64,000 nucleotides of DNA from an alpha proteobacterium AAP38 (GTDB lineage Bacteria > Pseudomonadota > Alphaproteobacteria > Azospirillales > Azospirillaceae), in the NCBI GenBank assembly GCA_001296005.1, contig LJHR01000048.1:26628-90627 (forward strand). The letters are read 5' to 3'. Of this stretch, positions 10,245 to 19,467 are shown in pieces (positions within the stretch are counted from its first letter, which is position 1; the number at the start of each line of letters is the position of its first letter). The notes beneath the pieces are model-generated. The model was not told the DNA's origin. It ran no database searches and saw only the letters and a list, made by a program, of their open reading frames with translations. The translations under genes and the position numbers were made by a program.

Positions 10245-12503
10245 ATGGACTTTGTCCTTACTCTGAATGATTTCGTGAAGACATTCATCGGCCTTGCGGC
10301 ATCGGAGGGTCAGAAGGCCCGGTTCATCCAGATCGGGGCAGGCCCGCATTTCAGTCCGTTTGCACCTTTCCTGGACCGTCTTGCCGGCTATGTCGTCGAT
10401 CCGTTGCTGGAAGAAGGGCATGACAGCCGCTATGTCGGGGTGAGGGCCGGTATCGGGCGGGGTATGGGGGTTACCCGTCTGCGCCACCTGGACGAAACGG
10501 CGATCAATAATGGCCTGCTGCCAGCCCGTTTCAGGGAACTTCGTTCCTTCGGACTGATCTCCATGCTGGACAGTGGCGGTTGGCTGGCGGGCATGTGCCC
10601 GAATGAGGAGACACGGGCAGCCATCCGTATGCTGGTCCGTGAAACGCTGGTTGCCTGCATGCCGCTGCGATATCTCGTCGGTCGCTACGGTATCGGGGCC
10701 ACGGACATGCTGGCCATCAGCACCGCCGGCACCGAACTGGAAATTCTGGAGCAGTTGAGCGATCTGCCGTCGCCGCCGCGTGGTCTGCTGGTTGATGTTG
10801 AGAATCTGACGCTGATCCAACGTCAGAAGGTGATGGATATCTTTGTTGCCCGCAATTATCGCCCTGCCTGGATCAGCCAGGATCTGTTGGCGGGCTTCCA
10901 TGACCCGATACGGGAAATGCGTCGACATGTGCCTGCTTTGCGGCAGGCGGCTAGCCTGCGCGGACAGGCGCCTGCCGCCCTTGCCACACTGCTGGCGGAT
11001 TGTGCCGACGATCTGGGCCAGCCGACCGAGCTGGAGCGGTTAAATACCATCATTGACCTTGTCGAAGCGGGGCGTATCGAGGATACCGCCCCCCTTGTCG
11101 AGGTACTGGTCAGCCGCACCCGCGACAGAGAAGTCCTGCAACAGCAACTGGGCCCCTTGATTGCCGAGGCTATCCGGCAAAGAGCCATGTATGTGGAGCA
11201 GGGTGACGAGGCCCGTATCGAGACGATGCAGCGCATCATCGCCTCTCTCTATGATAAATGCCCTGCCGCAAACCGTTGGGCGATGGGCAGAAGCACAGCG
11301 CAGCTTAAGGAGCCGGCGGCGGCACGTTATGCCCATCTGGTGCTGGCGCACGAACCGGACGACGTCATGGCGCTGCATATGGCGGCACGGTTTGCCACCG
11401 CAACGGGCCTTAAGGATGAGGAGCTTGCTCTGCGCCGACGCTTCATGGCGCAGCAGACCGATCGCCTGCTGCAAATGTATAATTGCCTGCGTCTCATCTG
11501 GTTTTATCTGCATGGCCCGCTGAATGAACAGACAAAGGCAGCCATCATGCATTGCCGGAACCTGCCTCTGCGGCAATCGCGGGCCCTCTATGGCGATCCT
11601 TCATTACAGATTGCCCATGATCATTGCGAACTGATGCTGGATTGCCTGGATCTTGATTTTCTGAACCACCCACAGGATGTCGCCATACAGCCATTGCTGC
11701 TGCATGATCATCGCGGACGGCGCCTGGACCTTGATCAAGTCCGGCAGGAGGCGCTGCGCGAGGGCGTCCGGACTGTGCTGCTTGCGGCGGGGGATGACCT
11801 GTATCTTGACCGCTATGCCCGTTCCTTCGCCAAGTCGGCGCTGGCCAACAGCGATGAACCCATCATGGTCGTCCTGCACGCCATCGGTGGCCGGGACCGT
11901 ATAGAAGACATCGCCGCACGGATTGGGGTTATATCCGAACGGCTCTATTATTCGGCGGATGATTTCGACGATGCGCCCTACCGCTACACGACCGTCAATA
12001 ATGAGTGCACGTTTGAAAAGCCGGTGGCCCATTATCAGTGTGTGCGGTTTGATGTAGCCGACAGCCTGCTGCAAGGGCTTGGTCTGCCCGTCATCGCGGC
12101 GGATATCGACACGCTGGTCCTGGGCGGGACGTCATCGCTGTCCGCGCGCACCGACGATGTCATCCTGAACTTCAACCCGCTGGCCACCGGGTTTGCCGCC
12201 TTGATAACGGCCAACCTCCTGCGGCTTCGCCCAACGCCGGGCGCCCGGCGTTTCATGGGGGCCGTGCGTGCCTATCTGCGGGGTGAACTGGCGAAGCCCA
12301 AGATTACCCGTTGGATTGATCAGGTGGCTTTGCTGATGGCCAAACTGCATTGCGAACAGAACCGCACGCCCGTGATCATCGGCGGATTTGAGGAAAAGGA
12401 CATCAACAACACCATCTATCTGCGCTTTGACAATTACTCCATCCGCTTCCTGTCACTTTACAGCACGTTCGATCTGAACAGCATCCCCGCCGCCTATCGC
12501 TGA
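10245..12503 (+). CDS. FkbM-like domain plus helical and glycosyltransferase-like domains
   Basis: A protein of about 752 residues. The first 220 residues look like a FkbM-type methyltransferase with an eroded SAM site: [13 protein letters not shown] stands where motif I is expected, and [15 protein letters not shown] stands where FkbM proteins have KIDVEG-x-ELEVL. A helical, TPR-like middle (about 250-490) follows. The last 250 residues hold [11 protein letters not shown] (DxD-like) and [14 protein letters not shown], typical of GT-A nucleotide-sugar transferase folds. Start 10245 is chosen for GGAG at 10234-10237; 10218 and 10194 are in-frame alternatives. It may modify a surface polymer or protein. 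Its 3' end overlaps napC by 10 bp on the other strand. Confidence 0.6.
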   Translation: MDFVLTLNDFVKTFIGLAASEGQKARFIQIGAGPHFSPFAPFLDRLAGYVVDPLLEEGHDSRYVGVRAGIGRGMGVTRLRHLDETAINNGLLPARFRELRSFGLISMLDSGGWLAGMCPNEETRAAIRMLVRETLVACMPLRYLVGRYGIGATDMLAISTAGTELEILEQLSDLPSPPRGLLVDVENLTLIQRQKVMDIFVARNYRPAWISQDLLAGFHDPIREMRRHVPALRQAASLRGQAPAALATLLADCADDLGQPTELERLNTIIDLVEAGRIEDTAPLVEVLVSRTRDREVLQQQLGPLIAEAIRQRAMYVEQGDEARIETMQRIIASLYDKCPAANRWAMGRSTAQLKEPAAARYAHLVLAHEPDDVMALHMAARFATATGLKDEELALRRRFMAQQTDRLLQMYNCLRLIWFYLHGPLNEQTKAAIMHCRNLPLRQSRALYGDPSLQIAHDHCELMLDCLDLDFLNHPQDVAIQPLLLHDHRGRRLDLDQVRQEALREGVRTVLLAAGDDLYLDRYARSFAKSALANSDEPIMVVLHAIGGRDRIEDIAARIGVISERLYYSADDFDDAPYRYTTVNNECTFEKPVAHYQCVRFDVADSLLQGLGLPVIAADIDTLVLGGTSSLSARTDDVILNFNPLATGFAALITANLLRLRPTPGARRFMGAVRAYLRGELAKPKITRWIDQVALLMAKLHCEQNRTPVIIGGFEEKDINNTIYLRFDNYSIRFLSLYSTFDLNSIPAAYR

Positions 12504-13156
12504 CCGCTGTGCAGGTCGGGCAGGGATGCTGCCGCCCGATCCGGCATGGTCCAGATGGGCACACCCGTCATGTCGGGAAGGCGGTGGGCAATGCCCTTGT
12601 GACAGTCGATGCAGGTCGCCTGACCCGTGAACAGGAAGCGCTGGTGTGCGTCGGCCCCGCGTGCGCCCTGTCGAGTGATGTCCATGCTGTCGGCGCTGTG
12701 GCAGTTGCGGCATTCCAGGGAATTGTTGGCCTTCAGCCGTGCCCATTCGTGGCCGGCCAGTTCCCGGCGCTTGGCCTCGAACTTTTCCGGTGTATCGATA
12801 GTGCCGAAAATCTTGCCCCAGACCTCCTTGGATGCCTGCATCTTGCGGGCGATCTTGTCGGTCCAGTTATGGGGGACGTGGCAATCGGGACAGGTGGCGC
12901 GCACGCCCGACCGGTTGGAATAATGGATGGTCTGTTTCAGGTCGGCATAGGGATTGTCCTTCATCTCGTGACAGCCGATGCAGAACGCCTCCTTGTTGGT
13001 CATCTCCAGCGCTGTATTGAACCCACCCCACCAGATGACGCCCGCCACGAAGCCGCCGATAGTCAGGAACCCGATGCCCAGATGGGCCGCGGGGCGGTTG
13101 AAGGCAGTCCAGGCGGCCCTGGCCAGAGACAGGACCCGTTGGATGATGATCATCAT
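12494..13156 (-). CDS. napC: NapC/NirT-type tetrahaem cytochrome c
   Basis: A 220-residue membrane-anchored cytochrome of the NapC/NirT family. One N-terminal membrane helix ([20 protein letters not shown]) precedes four haem sites: CIGCH, CPDCH, CRNCH and CIDCH. It passes electrons from the quinol pool to the periplasmic NapAB complex. The ATG at 13156 overlaps the napB stop (ATGA), and a second ATG is at 13153. It is the last gene of napEFDABC; no terminator is visible before the convergent gene, whose end it overlaps. Confidence 0.95.
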   Translation of the reverse strand: MMIIIQRVLSLARAAWTAFNRPAAHLGIGFLTIGGFVAGVIWWGGFNTALEMTNKEAFCIGCHEMKDNPYADLKQTIHYSNRSGVRATCPDCHVPHNWTDKIARKMQASKEVWGKIFGTIDTPEKFEAKRRELAGHEWARLKANNSLECRNCHSADSMDITRQGARGADAHQRFLFTGQATCIDCHKGIAHRLPDMTGVPIWTMPDRAAASLPDLHSGQR

Positions 13157-13683
13157 TTGCCCTCCCCGACCGGAGGACGATTTTCACGAATGACGCTGTC
13201 CACATCGCGGAAGGTGTTGACCACGCGCGGCTGTGCGTCCGTCTGCGGCACATGGCATTGCAGGCAGAAATAGCGGCGGGTGGAGACGGCACCCAGCACC
13301 TGCCCGTCGCGGTCCTGGAAATGCGTGACGGAGATCATGGGGGCCTGACTGTCGCCCGTGAATTCGCGGGCGTGGCAGGTCAGGCACTTGTTGGCACGCA
13401 GGTCGAGCTGATAGCCGGCGATGGCATGCGGGATGACAGGCGGCTGTTCAGGATAGTTGCGCTGCCGGCGCTGATCATCGCTTATATCCTTGGGCATGGA
13501 AGGTGCCTCCTGCACCAACAGCCCCTCGGCACCTGTGAAGGCGGGCCGTCCGCTGGCCTTCACGTCGCGGGTGCTGGCGGCAGGTACCGGGTCGGTGGCA
13601 AAGGCCCGCTGCGCCATGGGTTGCAGCAGCAGGGGCAGGGCGGCTAGCAGGGCCAGCAGCACGGGGGTGTGGCGCTTGCTCAT
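13153..13683 (-). CDS. napB: Periplasmic nitrate reductase, dihaem cytochrome subunit
   Basis: A 176-residue exported cytochrome c with a Sec signal peptide (hydrophobic [16 protein letters not shown], cleavage near AFATD) and two haem sites, CLTCH and CLQCH. The region [21 protein letters not shown] is typical of NapB. It accepts electrons from NapC and delivers them to the NapA iron-sulfur cluster in the periplasm. Starts 3 bp after napA ends and overlaps napC by 4 bp, as usual for a co-translated operon. Confidence 0.95.
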   Translation of the reverse strand: MSKRHTPVLLALLAALPLLLQPMAQRAFATDPVPAASTRDVKASGRPAFTGAEGLLVQEAPSMPKDISDDQRRQRNYPEQPPVIPHAIAGYQLDLRANKCLTCHAREFTGDSQAPMISVTHFQDRDGQVLGAVSTRRYFCLQCHVPQTDAQPRVVNTFRDVDSVIRENRPPVGEGK

Positions 13684-13686
13684 GGT

Positions 13687-16188
13687 TCAGGCCTCCCCGA
13701 CCGGGGTGATACGTACGGCGCATTTCTTGAAATCGGTCTGTTTGGAGATGGGGTCGGTAGCGTCCAGCGTAACGCGGTTGATCAGGACATCGGCATCAAA
13801 CCAAGGCACGAAGACCAGACCGCGCGGCGGTTTGTTCCGTCCCCGCGTCTCCACCCGCGCCCGCACCTGTCCCCGGCGCGAGGCCACCACGACCTCTTGC
13901 CCGCGCCGGACCTGCATCGCCTGGGCATCGTCCGGGTGCATGTAGCAGAGCGCCTGCGGCACCGCCTTGTGCAGTTCCGGCACGCGCCGGGTCATCGACC
14001 CGCTGTGCCAATGTTCCAGCACGCGGCCCGTGGACAGCCAGAACGGATAGTCCTTGTCCGGGCTTTCAGCGGGCGGTTCATAGGGCAGGGCGAATATGCG
14101 CGCCTTGCCATCCTTGTGCCCGTAGAAGCGCATGCCCTCGCCCGCGGGCACATAGGGATCGCTCCCCTCCCGGAAGCGCCAGCGGGTTTCCTTGCCATTC
14201 ACCACCGGCCAGCGTAGGCCGCGTTCGGCGTGATAGGTGTCATAGGGAGCCAGATCATGGCCATGACCTCGGCCAAAGCTGGCATATTCCTCAAACAGGC
14301 CCTTTTGCAGGTAGAAGCCGAATTCCTTGGCCTCCCGGTTCTCATACTCCTTGTCGCATTCGGTCACGGGGAACCTGTCCACCTGACCGTTGCGGTAGAG
14401 GATATCGTACAGGGTCTTGCCGCGATATTCCGGCGCCTTGGCCAGCAATTCCTCCGGCCATACCTCCTCCACCTTGAAGCGTTTGGAGAATTCTACCAGC
14501 TGCCACAGGTCGGATTTCGCCTCGCCCGGCGCATCGACCAACTGGTGCCAGACCTGGGTCCGGCGTTCGGCATTGCCATAGGCCCCTTCCTTCTCCACCC
14601 ACATGGCGGCGGGCAGCACCAGATCGGCGGCCATGGTGGTGACGGTGGGATAGGCGTCTGACACGACGATGAAATTGTCGGGGTTGCGGTATCCGGGCCA
14701 GGTCTCGTTGGCGGTGTTAGGGGCGGCCTGCATATTGTTGTTCACCTGCACCCAATAGCAGTTCAGCTTGCCATCCTTCAGCATCCGGTCTTGTTGCACC
14801 GCGTGAAAGCCCGGCTTGGCCGGGATGGTGCCTTCCGGCAGTTTCCACAGATGTTCGGCATGGGCGCGGTGTTCGGGATTGGTCACCACCATGTCGGCGG
14901 GCAGCCGGTGCGAGAAGGTTCCCACCTCACGCGCTGTGCCACAGGCGCTGGGCTGTCCCGTCAGGGAGAAGGGGCTGTTGCCGGGTTCGGCAATTTTGCC
15001 CGTGAGCAGGTGGATGTTGTAGACAAGGTTGTTGGCCCAGACACCGCGCGTATGCTGGTTGAAACCCATGGTCCAGAAGCTGACCACCTTGACCTTTGGA
15101 TCGGCGTACAGCTCGGCCAGCGCCTTCAGCCGGGCGGCGGGGACGCCCGACTGTGCCGCCACCTTTTCCAGCGTATAGGGGGCGATGAAGGCGGCGAATT
15201 CATCAAAGCTGATGGGATCGCTTTCATTGGCCTTGGCGGCGTTCTTGGCCGCCACCTCCAGCGGATGGGTGGGGCGCAGGCCATAGCCGATATCGTCCCG
15301 GCCCTTCACGAAGGTTGTGTATTTGCTGACGAAATCCTTGTTGACGCGCCCCGTCTTGATGATGTGGCTGGCGATGTAGTTCAGGATGGCCAGATCGGTC
15401 TGTGGCGTAAAGACCATCGGGATGTCGGCCAGCTCAAACGACCGATGTTCAAAGGTCGACAGCACCGCTACCTTCACATCCGGGTTGGACAGGCGGCGGT
15501 CGGTGACGCGGGTCCACAGGATGGGGTGCATCTCCGCCATGTTGCTGCCCCAGAGGACAAAGGCGTCGGCGGCCTCGATATCGTCGTAACAGCCCATCGG
15601 TTCATCAATGCCGAAGGTGCGCATGAAGCCGGCGACGGCGGATGCCATGCAATGGCGGGCATTGGGGTCGATATTGTTGGACCGGAAACCGGCCTTCATC
15701 AGCTTGGACGCGGCATAGCCCTCATGGACGGTCCATTGCCCGGACCCGAACATGCCGATGGCTTCCGGCCCCTTGGCCTTCAGCGTCGCCTTCCATTTCT
15801 CCGCCATGATATCGAAGGCTTGGTCCCAGGTGACGGGCGTGAAGTCCCCTTCCTTGGCATATTTGCCGTCCTTCATGCGCAACATGGGGGTGGTCAGCCG
15901 GTCCTGCCCATAGATGATCTTGGACAGGAAATAGCCCTTCACGCAGTTCAGGCCGCGATTGACCTCTGATTTCTGGTCGCCATGGGTGGCGACGATGCGC
16001 CCCTCCTTCACGCCGACCATGACGCCGCAGCCTGTGCCGCAGAAACGACAGGGGGCCTTGGACCATTTCATCTTGGCATCCAGACCGGTGGGCAGCTGTG
16101 TGGCAGCGGCGTCCAGGGTCAAACCTGCTGAGGCAGCGGCGGTCAGGGCCGCCTGGGCCTTCAGATAATCGCGTCGTGTCAGGGTCAT
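13687..16188 (-). CDS. napA: Periplasmic nitrate reductase, catalytic subunit
   Basis: An 833-residue molybdopterin oxidoreductase, the usual NapA length. A twin-arginine signal is present (TRRDYLK at the N-terminus, cleavage near AAATQ). The [4Fe-4S] ligands are C47, C50, C54 and C82 (CRFCGTGC and LNCVKG). C180 in [10 protein letters not shown] is the predicted Mo ligand. It reduces nitrate to nitrite in the periplasm using bis-MGD. The next genes supply maturation (napD, overlapping by 4 bp upstream) and electron transfer (napB, napC). Nap in this organism could serve redox balancing or the first step of denitrification; no nitrite reductase is in the window. Confidence 0.97.
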   Translation of the reverse strand: MTLTRRDYLKAQAALTAAASAGLTLDAAATQLPTGLDAKMKWSKAPCRFCGTGCGVMVGVKEGRIVATHGDQKSEVNRGLNCVKGYFLSKIIYGQDRLTTPMLRMKDGKYAKEGDFTPVTWDQAFDIMAEKWKATLKAKGPEAIGMFGSGQWTVHEGYAASKLMKAGFRSNNIDPNARHCMASAVAGFMRTFGIDEPMGCYDDIEAADAFVLWGSNMAEMHPILWTRVTDRRLSNPDVKVAVLSTFEHRSFELADIPMVFTPQTDLAILNYIASHIIKTGRVNKDFVSKYTTFVKGRDDIGYGLRPTHPLEVAAKNAAKANESDPISFDEFAAFIAPYTLEKVAAQSGVPAARLKALAELYADPKVKVVSFWTMGFNQHTRGVWANNLVYNIHLLTGKIAEPGNSPFSLTGQPSACGTAREVGTFSHRLPADMVVTNPEHRAHAEHLWKLPEGTIPAKPGFHAVQQDRMLKDGKLNCYWVQVNNNMQAAPNTANETWPGYRNPDNFIVVSDAYPTVTTMAADLVLPAAMWVEKEGAYGNAERRTQVWHQLVDAPGEAKSDLWQLVEFSKRFKVEEVWPEELLAKAPEYRGKTLYDILYRNGQVDRFPVTECDKEYENREAKEFGFYLQKGLFEEYASFGRGHGHDLAPYDTYHAERGLRWPVVNGKETRWRFREGSDPYVPAGEGMRFYGHKDGKARIFALPYEPPAESPDKDYPFWLSTGRVLEHWHSGSMTRRVPELHKAVPQALCYMHPDDAQAMQVRRGQEVVVASRRGQVRARVETRGRNKPPRGLVFVPWFDADVLINRVTLDATDPISKQTDFKKCAVRITPVGEA

Positions 16189-16454
16189 GGCATCGGCTCC
16201 GCAAGGGCTGCCGCTGGTTCGGCATGGTGGTAGACGGGCAAAGCGCTGTAGACGCTGGGCAAGGCATTGATGGCGTCCAGTGTGTCGGCAACGGCCCGGT
16301 CGCTGGTGCGTTCGACCAGCACGATCAGGCGGCTGGCATCGCCCCCGGCGGGCACGATCTCACAATCCAGGGCCTTAAGGCGGGCCGTCAGGTCGGGCAT
16401 GGCACTGGGGGCGGCATGCACGATGAAGCTGGAAATATGGATTTCACTGGCCAT
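16185..16454 (-). CDS. napD: NapD chaperone for nitrate reductase maturation
   Basis: An 89-residue NapD-family protein, which binds the Tat signal of NapA and prevents export before cofactor loading. The start [16 protein letters not shown] matches the family N-terminus (HISS-hydrophobic strand), and [14 protein letters not shown] near the end matches the ferredoxin-like fold. A longer upstream frame to 16634 exists but runs through napF and adds no family sequence. It overlaps napF by 11 bp and napA by 4 bp. Confidence 0.9.
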   Translation of the reverse strand: MASEIHISSFIVHAAPSAMPDLTARLKALDCEIVPAGGDASRLIVLVERTSDRAVADTLDAINALPSVYSALPVYHHAEPAAALAEPMP

Positions 16455-16728
16455 GGGTTTCCTCCACGGTACCGGAAAGCCTGATAGCATTGGCCGGGCA
16501 GGGCGGCAGACAGTCGCCACACCCGGTGCAGCGGTCGGCATCGACATCCGCCCGTGCCCGCCCGCGCGGCAGCAGATGGAACCGGATGGCCCCTTCCGGG
16601 CAGGCATCGGCACAGGTCCGGCAATAGGCGCCATTCTCGGCCAGGCAGCTGGCGCTGATGATGGCCAAGGCAGACTGTGCCGGTGTCTGGCGTGCGAACA
16701 GGGCGCGGCGGGAGAGACGGGTTTCCAT
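16444..16728 (-). CDS. napF: NapF-like ferredoxin, short form with two 4Fe-4S motifs
   Basis: A 94-residue cytoplasmic ferredoxin starting METRLSRRALF, like the SRR motif of NapF. Two cysteine clusters are seen: CRTCADACPEGAI and CTGCGDCLPPCPANAI. NapF of enterobacteria is about 164 residues with more clusters, so this is a short version; it is thought to help load the iron-sulfur cluster of NapA. A GTG at 16737 would add three residues. It lies between napE and napD with 12 and -11 bp spacing. The first cluster's spacing, with 16 residues between the cluster pair ends, is intact, so I do not think it is broken. Confidence 0.85.
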   Translation of the reverse strand: METRLSRRALFARQTPAQSALAIISASCLAENGAYCRTCADACPEGAIRFHLLPRGRARADVDADRCTGCGDCLPPCPANAIRLSGTVEETHGQ

Positions 16729-16740
16729 GGGTTCCACCCT

Positions 16741-16893
16741 TCACAGGCCGGGCGGACCGGCGATCAACTGCACCATCCAGACGGCGAAGCCATAGGCGGC
16801 CACGACCCCCACCGACAGGACGGGGACCAGCACGAAGGCGAGGAACAGGAACTTCAGGAGTTCAGTCCGTCTTGTTTCGGTATGTGCGTGCAT
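16741..16893 (-). CDS. napE: NapE, small single-span membrane protein
   Basis: A 50-residue ORF, easily missed because of its size. It begins MHAHTETRRTELLKFLFLAF and continues into one membrane helix (about residues 14-44, rich in Leu, Val, Ala) before a short tail ending GPPGL. Length, the charged N-terminus followed by a single span, and the position immediately upstream of napF fit NapE, whose function is unknown. It is the first gene of the nap operon, 33 bp from the predicted transcription start. Confidence 0.85.
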   Translation of the reverse strand: MHAHTETRRTELLKFLFLAFVLVPVLSVGVVAAYGFAVWMVQLIAGPPGL

Positions 16894-16927
16894 AACGTCC
16901 TGCCAACCGGATTGTTTGCCAGGGAAA

Positions 16928-16970
16928 TCAATACACCGCAGGGAAAAGCATGATCATTGATCGAGATCAA
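16928..16970 (-). promoter_or_regulatory. nap operon promoter with FNR-type box
   Basis: TTGATCGAGATCAA at 16957-16970 is a perfect FNR/Crp-family palindrome (TTGAT-N4-ATCAA). Read toward napE, a -10-like TATTGA sits at 16928-16933, which would put the start near 16921 and the box centre at about -42, the class II position used by FNR and its relatives (FnrN, ANR). This implies oxygen-responsive activation of nap. The exact family member is unknown. Confidence 0.8.
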
Positions 16971-17061
16971 TTATATCAGCAGTCAGTTTTCATCAGTCAA
17001 TAAAAATGAATTTGCGAAATATGCTCAAAAATCAAAGTATTGATAAATGTATAATTTAAAC

Positions 17062-17075
17062 TTGATATTTATCAA
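17062..17075. promoter_or_regulatory. Second perfect FNR-type box upstream of nap
   Basis: TTGATATTTATCAA, extended by one more pair to CTTGATATTTATCAAG (17061-17076). It lies 105 bp upstream of the promoter-proximal box, in an AT-rich block (16975-17110) that contrasts with the GC-rich genes around it. It may be an auxiliary site, or belong to a second upstream promoter. The block holds no ORF. Confidence 0.65.
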
Positions 17076-17123
17076 GATCATTAGAATCTATGCATTGGAT
17101 TTCTCAGTTGTGAAAAGCCCAGC

Positions 17124-18197
17124 TCAGCCGACAAGGACACGTTCTGCCATCCAGTAAAGCCCGACAATGGCAATCAGGGCCGATGCCGGTATCGTGATGC
17201 GTGTCCTGAACCACGCCCTATCCTTTAACCAATGCAGAAGCAGGAAATAGGCGATTGCGATTACGGCCAGTTGCCCCGCCTCGATCCCGATATTGAAGCC
17301 TATAAGCGCTGCCGTTTGATCTTTGGCTGGCAAGCCCAGCTCTGTCAGGACACCTGCGAAGCCCAGGCCATGCAGCAACCCGAACCCTAAGACCAGCGCG
17401 GGGCGCCAGGGTGTCATCCGGCGGGCAAAGATATTCTCTACCGCGACATAGGCGATGGACAGCGCGATCAGCGGTTCAACGATACGGGCTGGCAGATCAA
17501 TCACGCCGTTCAATGCCAGGGCCAGTGTCAGGCAATGGGCCAGGGTGAAGGCCGTGACTTGCACCAGCAATGGCCGCAGCCTTGTCGTGAGCAGGACCAG
17601 TCCCAGAACGAAAAGCACATGGTCCGGACCGTCCGGCACGATGTGAATGAAGCCCAGATGCACATATTGTCCAACGACCTGCATCAATGTGGGCGGCGGT
17701 CCGGGCCGCAGGGGCAGGGGGCCTGTGGCCGCACTTCCCTCCACCCAATGAACCTGCCCACCCAGCAGCAGCGCATATTGTCCTTCCAGCAGGTCGAACT
17801 GCCAGGATACCGTTCTGGCTCCCAATGGCAAGGGTCCGTCTGCACGCAGAACCAGGAATGACGGCTGCGACTGATCCGCCGGCATCAGTAGTTGTTCGAC
17901 GACCATGGTTGTGGCAACCGCTTCACCGTCGATCCGCACAAGTAGATGTCGCGGTAAGGCGGGTGAGAGTTCCGCCAGCTTGGCTGCGGCTGTGCCTTGG
18001 GTGAAATCCCTGCCCGGCTCCTGTTTCTCCGCATGTTCCAGCCTGTTTATGAAGGGTGTCGGGGCTGTAACGATGCGGGCGCTCCATGAACCTTCGCCAA
18101 GCTCGATCACGACCTGACTATCGCCGATTTCGTGCGTAGCCGCCGGCCTGACCATCACCAGCAACAGGGCCAGCAGTCCCAGCAGAAACAATCTCAT
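17124..18197 (-). CDS. HupE/UreJ-family membrane protein
   Basis: A protein of about 357 residues with a signal peptide (LFLLGLLALLLVMV, cleavage near AATHE), a periplasmic domain to about residue 160, then roughly six membrane helices. The family motif HIVPDGPDHVLFVLGL opens the membrane part, and HGLGFAGVL follows. HupE/UreJ proteins are nickel or metal permeases; this long form with an exported N-terminal domain is common next to unrelated genes, so nickel transport is not certain. Start 18197 gives a classic signal peptide; an ATG at 18215 adds six residues. It ends before the nap control region, with no obvious partner gene. Confidence 0.75.
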   Translation of the reverse strand: MRLFLLGLLALLLVMVRPAATHEIGDSQVVIELGEGSWSARIVTAPTPFINRLEHAEKQEPGRDFTQGTAAAKLAELSPALPRHLLVRIDGEAVATTMVVEQLLMPADQSQPSFLVLRADGPLPLGARTVSWQFDLLEGQYALLLGGQVHWVEGSAATGPLPLRPGPPPTLMQVVGQYVHLGFIHIVPDGPDHVLFVLGLVLLTTRLRPLLVQVTAFTLAHCLTLALALNGVIDLPARIVEPLIALSIAYVAVENIFARRMTPWRPALVLGFGLLHGLGFAGVLTELGLPAKDQTAALIGFNIGIEAGQLAVIAIAYFLLLHWLKDRAWFRTRITIPASALIAIVGLYWMAERVLVG

Positions 18198-18324
18198 GGC
18201 AGGTTCCTGGCCCATTGCGTTCCAATGTCATCGGGGCGTCACCGTGACCGGTTTAACCCCTTGACCGCAAGGGCAAAACATTGTCCCTGAACGGGGTGTG
18301 GGACATGATCCGGGGACCGTCGGC

Positions 18325-19461
18325 ATGGGGCAGCCGGATATTGCGACATTGCGGATGATGCTGGGGTTCGGTGGCTTGTTGTCGCTGTTGGTGACCCTGG
18401 GCTTGTGGCGGGTAGAACGGGGGACGGCGGGGACGGGCGCCTGGTTGCTGGCGGCGATCCTTGGTCTGACGGCATGCCTGCTGCCGCCTGCCGTCGTCTG
18501 GCGTCAGCCCGACCTGGGCATCGTCGCCAATACCAGCCTCACCCTTTCGGCCATGTTGCTTATTCTGGAGGGGGCTCTCCGCTTTCGTGACATTGGTCGT
18601 GCGGGTCATCGCCGATTGCCGCTTGTCATGGCGCTCTTCGCAATCGTCGCCCTGATGTTGGCGGCGGCGGGGCGCCCCTGGATCCGGATTGTGCTGCATG
18701 ACGGGCTGGCGGCCATTCTGCTCTGGGGCACGGCAGGGGCTTTGACCTGGAACGCCGCAAAGGGTCAGCGGGCGGTCAGCGGCGTTTTGGCGCTTGCCTT
18801 CATGGGGCTGGGACTTCTTTACACTTGGCGGGGAACAGGTTTGCTGGCCCGTGGCGTGGATCTGGGCGGGGCGGATACACGCATGCCGCCCTGGCTGCTG
18901 GCGGCCAGTTTTGTCTGGCTCCTGGTCTGGACGGCGGGGATGCCGCTGCTGCTGCTCCGCAGCCAGGAACGGCAGCGTCGACTGCTTGATCGCGACAGTC
19001 TGACCGGCCTGTCCAGCCGTATGGCGTTTCTGCGCGACAGTGCGGATGCATTGATGCACCGGGGTGACCAGGGTCAGGGGGCGGGCGTCCTGCTCTTGTC
19101 GCTGGAAGGACTTCGTCCCATGAATGAAAGCCTTGGACATGAGGCCGGCGATCAGATGCTGCTGGTCTTTGCAGAGCGATTGCGTGCCGAAGCGGTGGCG
19201 GCAGGCGCGCTCGCTGGGCGCCTGACCGGTGCTCAGTTTGCCATCCTGCTGCCGGCCACGGTCGACCGTGCGGGCCTGATGCGGGCTATGGAGCGGGTGC
19301 GGCGGTCGCTAATACCGCCCCTTGTTCTCGGTGATCTGTCGCAGCCGGCCAGTTTCAGCATGGGCACGGCGCTTTATCCAGAGGATGGCCGTTCCATTGC
19401 TGCTCTGCTGGAAGCTGCGGAGCGGGCCATGTTCAAGGTGAAGGCGGTGGGTGCCGCCTGA
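18325..19461 (+). CDS. Membrane protein with degenerate GGDEF domain
   Basis: A protein of 378 residues with about six or seven N-terminal membrane helices (to about residue 215) and a C-terminal GGDEF-fold domain. The domain start is recognisable (LLDRDSLTGLSSRMAFL) and so is GHEAGDQMLLVFAERLR, but the signature GGDEF position reads GRLTGAQFAI, so the catalytic and GTP-binding residues are lost. Diguanylate cyclase activity is unlikely; it may bind nucleotide or partner proteins. Start 18325 is preceded by CGGGGA at 18310-18315. It is divergent from the HupE-like gene and convergent with the CAP/RTX gene, with only 6 bp between stops. Confidence 0.8.
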   Translation: MGQPDIATLRMMLGFGGLLSLLVTLGLWRVERGTAGTGAWLLAAILGLTACLLPPAVVWRQPDLGIVANTSLTLSAMLLILEGALRFRDIGRAGHRRLPLVMALFAIVALMLAAAGRPWIRIVLHDGLAAILLWGTAGALTWNAAKGQRAVSGVLALAFMGLGLLYTWRGTGLLARGVDLGGADTRMPPWLLAASFVWLLVWTAGMPLLLLRSQERQRRLLDRDSLTGLSSRMAFLRDSADALMHRGDQGQGAGVLLLSLEGLRPMNESLGHEAGDQMLLVFAERLRAEAVAAGALAGRLTGAQFAILLPATVDRAGLMRAMERVRRSLIPPLVLGDLSQPASFSMGTALYPEDGRSIAALLEAAERAMFKVKAVGAA

Positions 19462-19467
19462 TTACCC

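Noticed and set aside
14791..15969. 392-codon ORF antisense to napA
   Set aside because: napA is unambiguous on the other strand, with all cofactor motifs; this frame has no recognisable domain and ends within napA.
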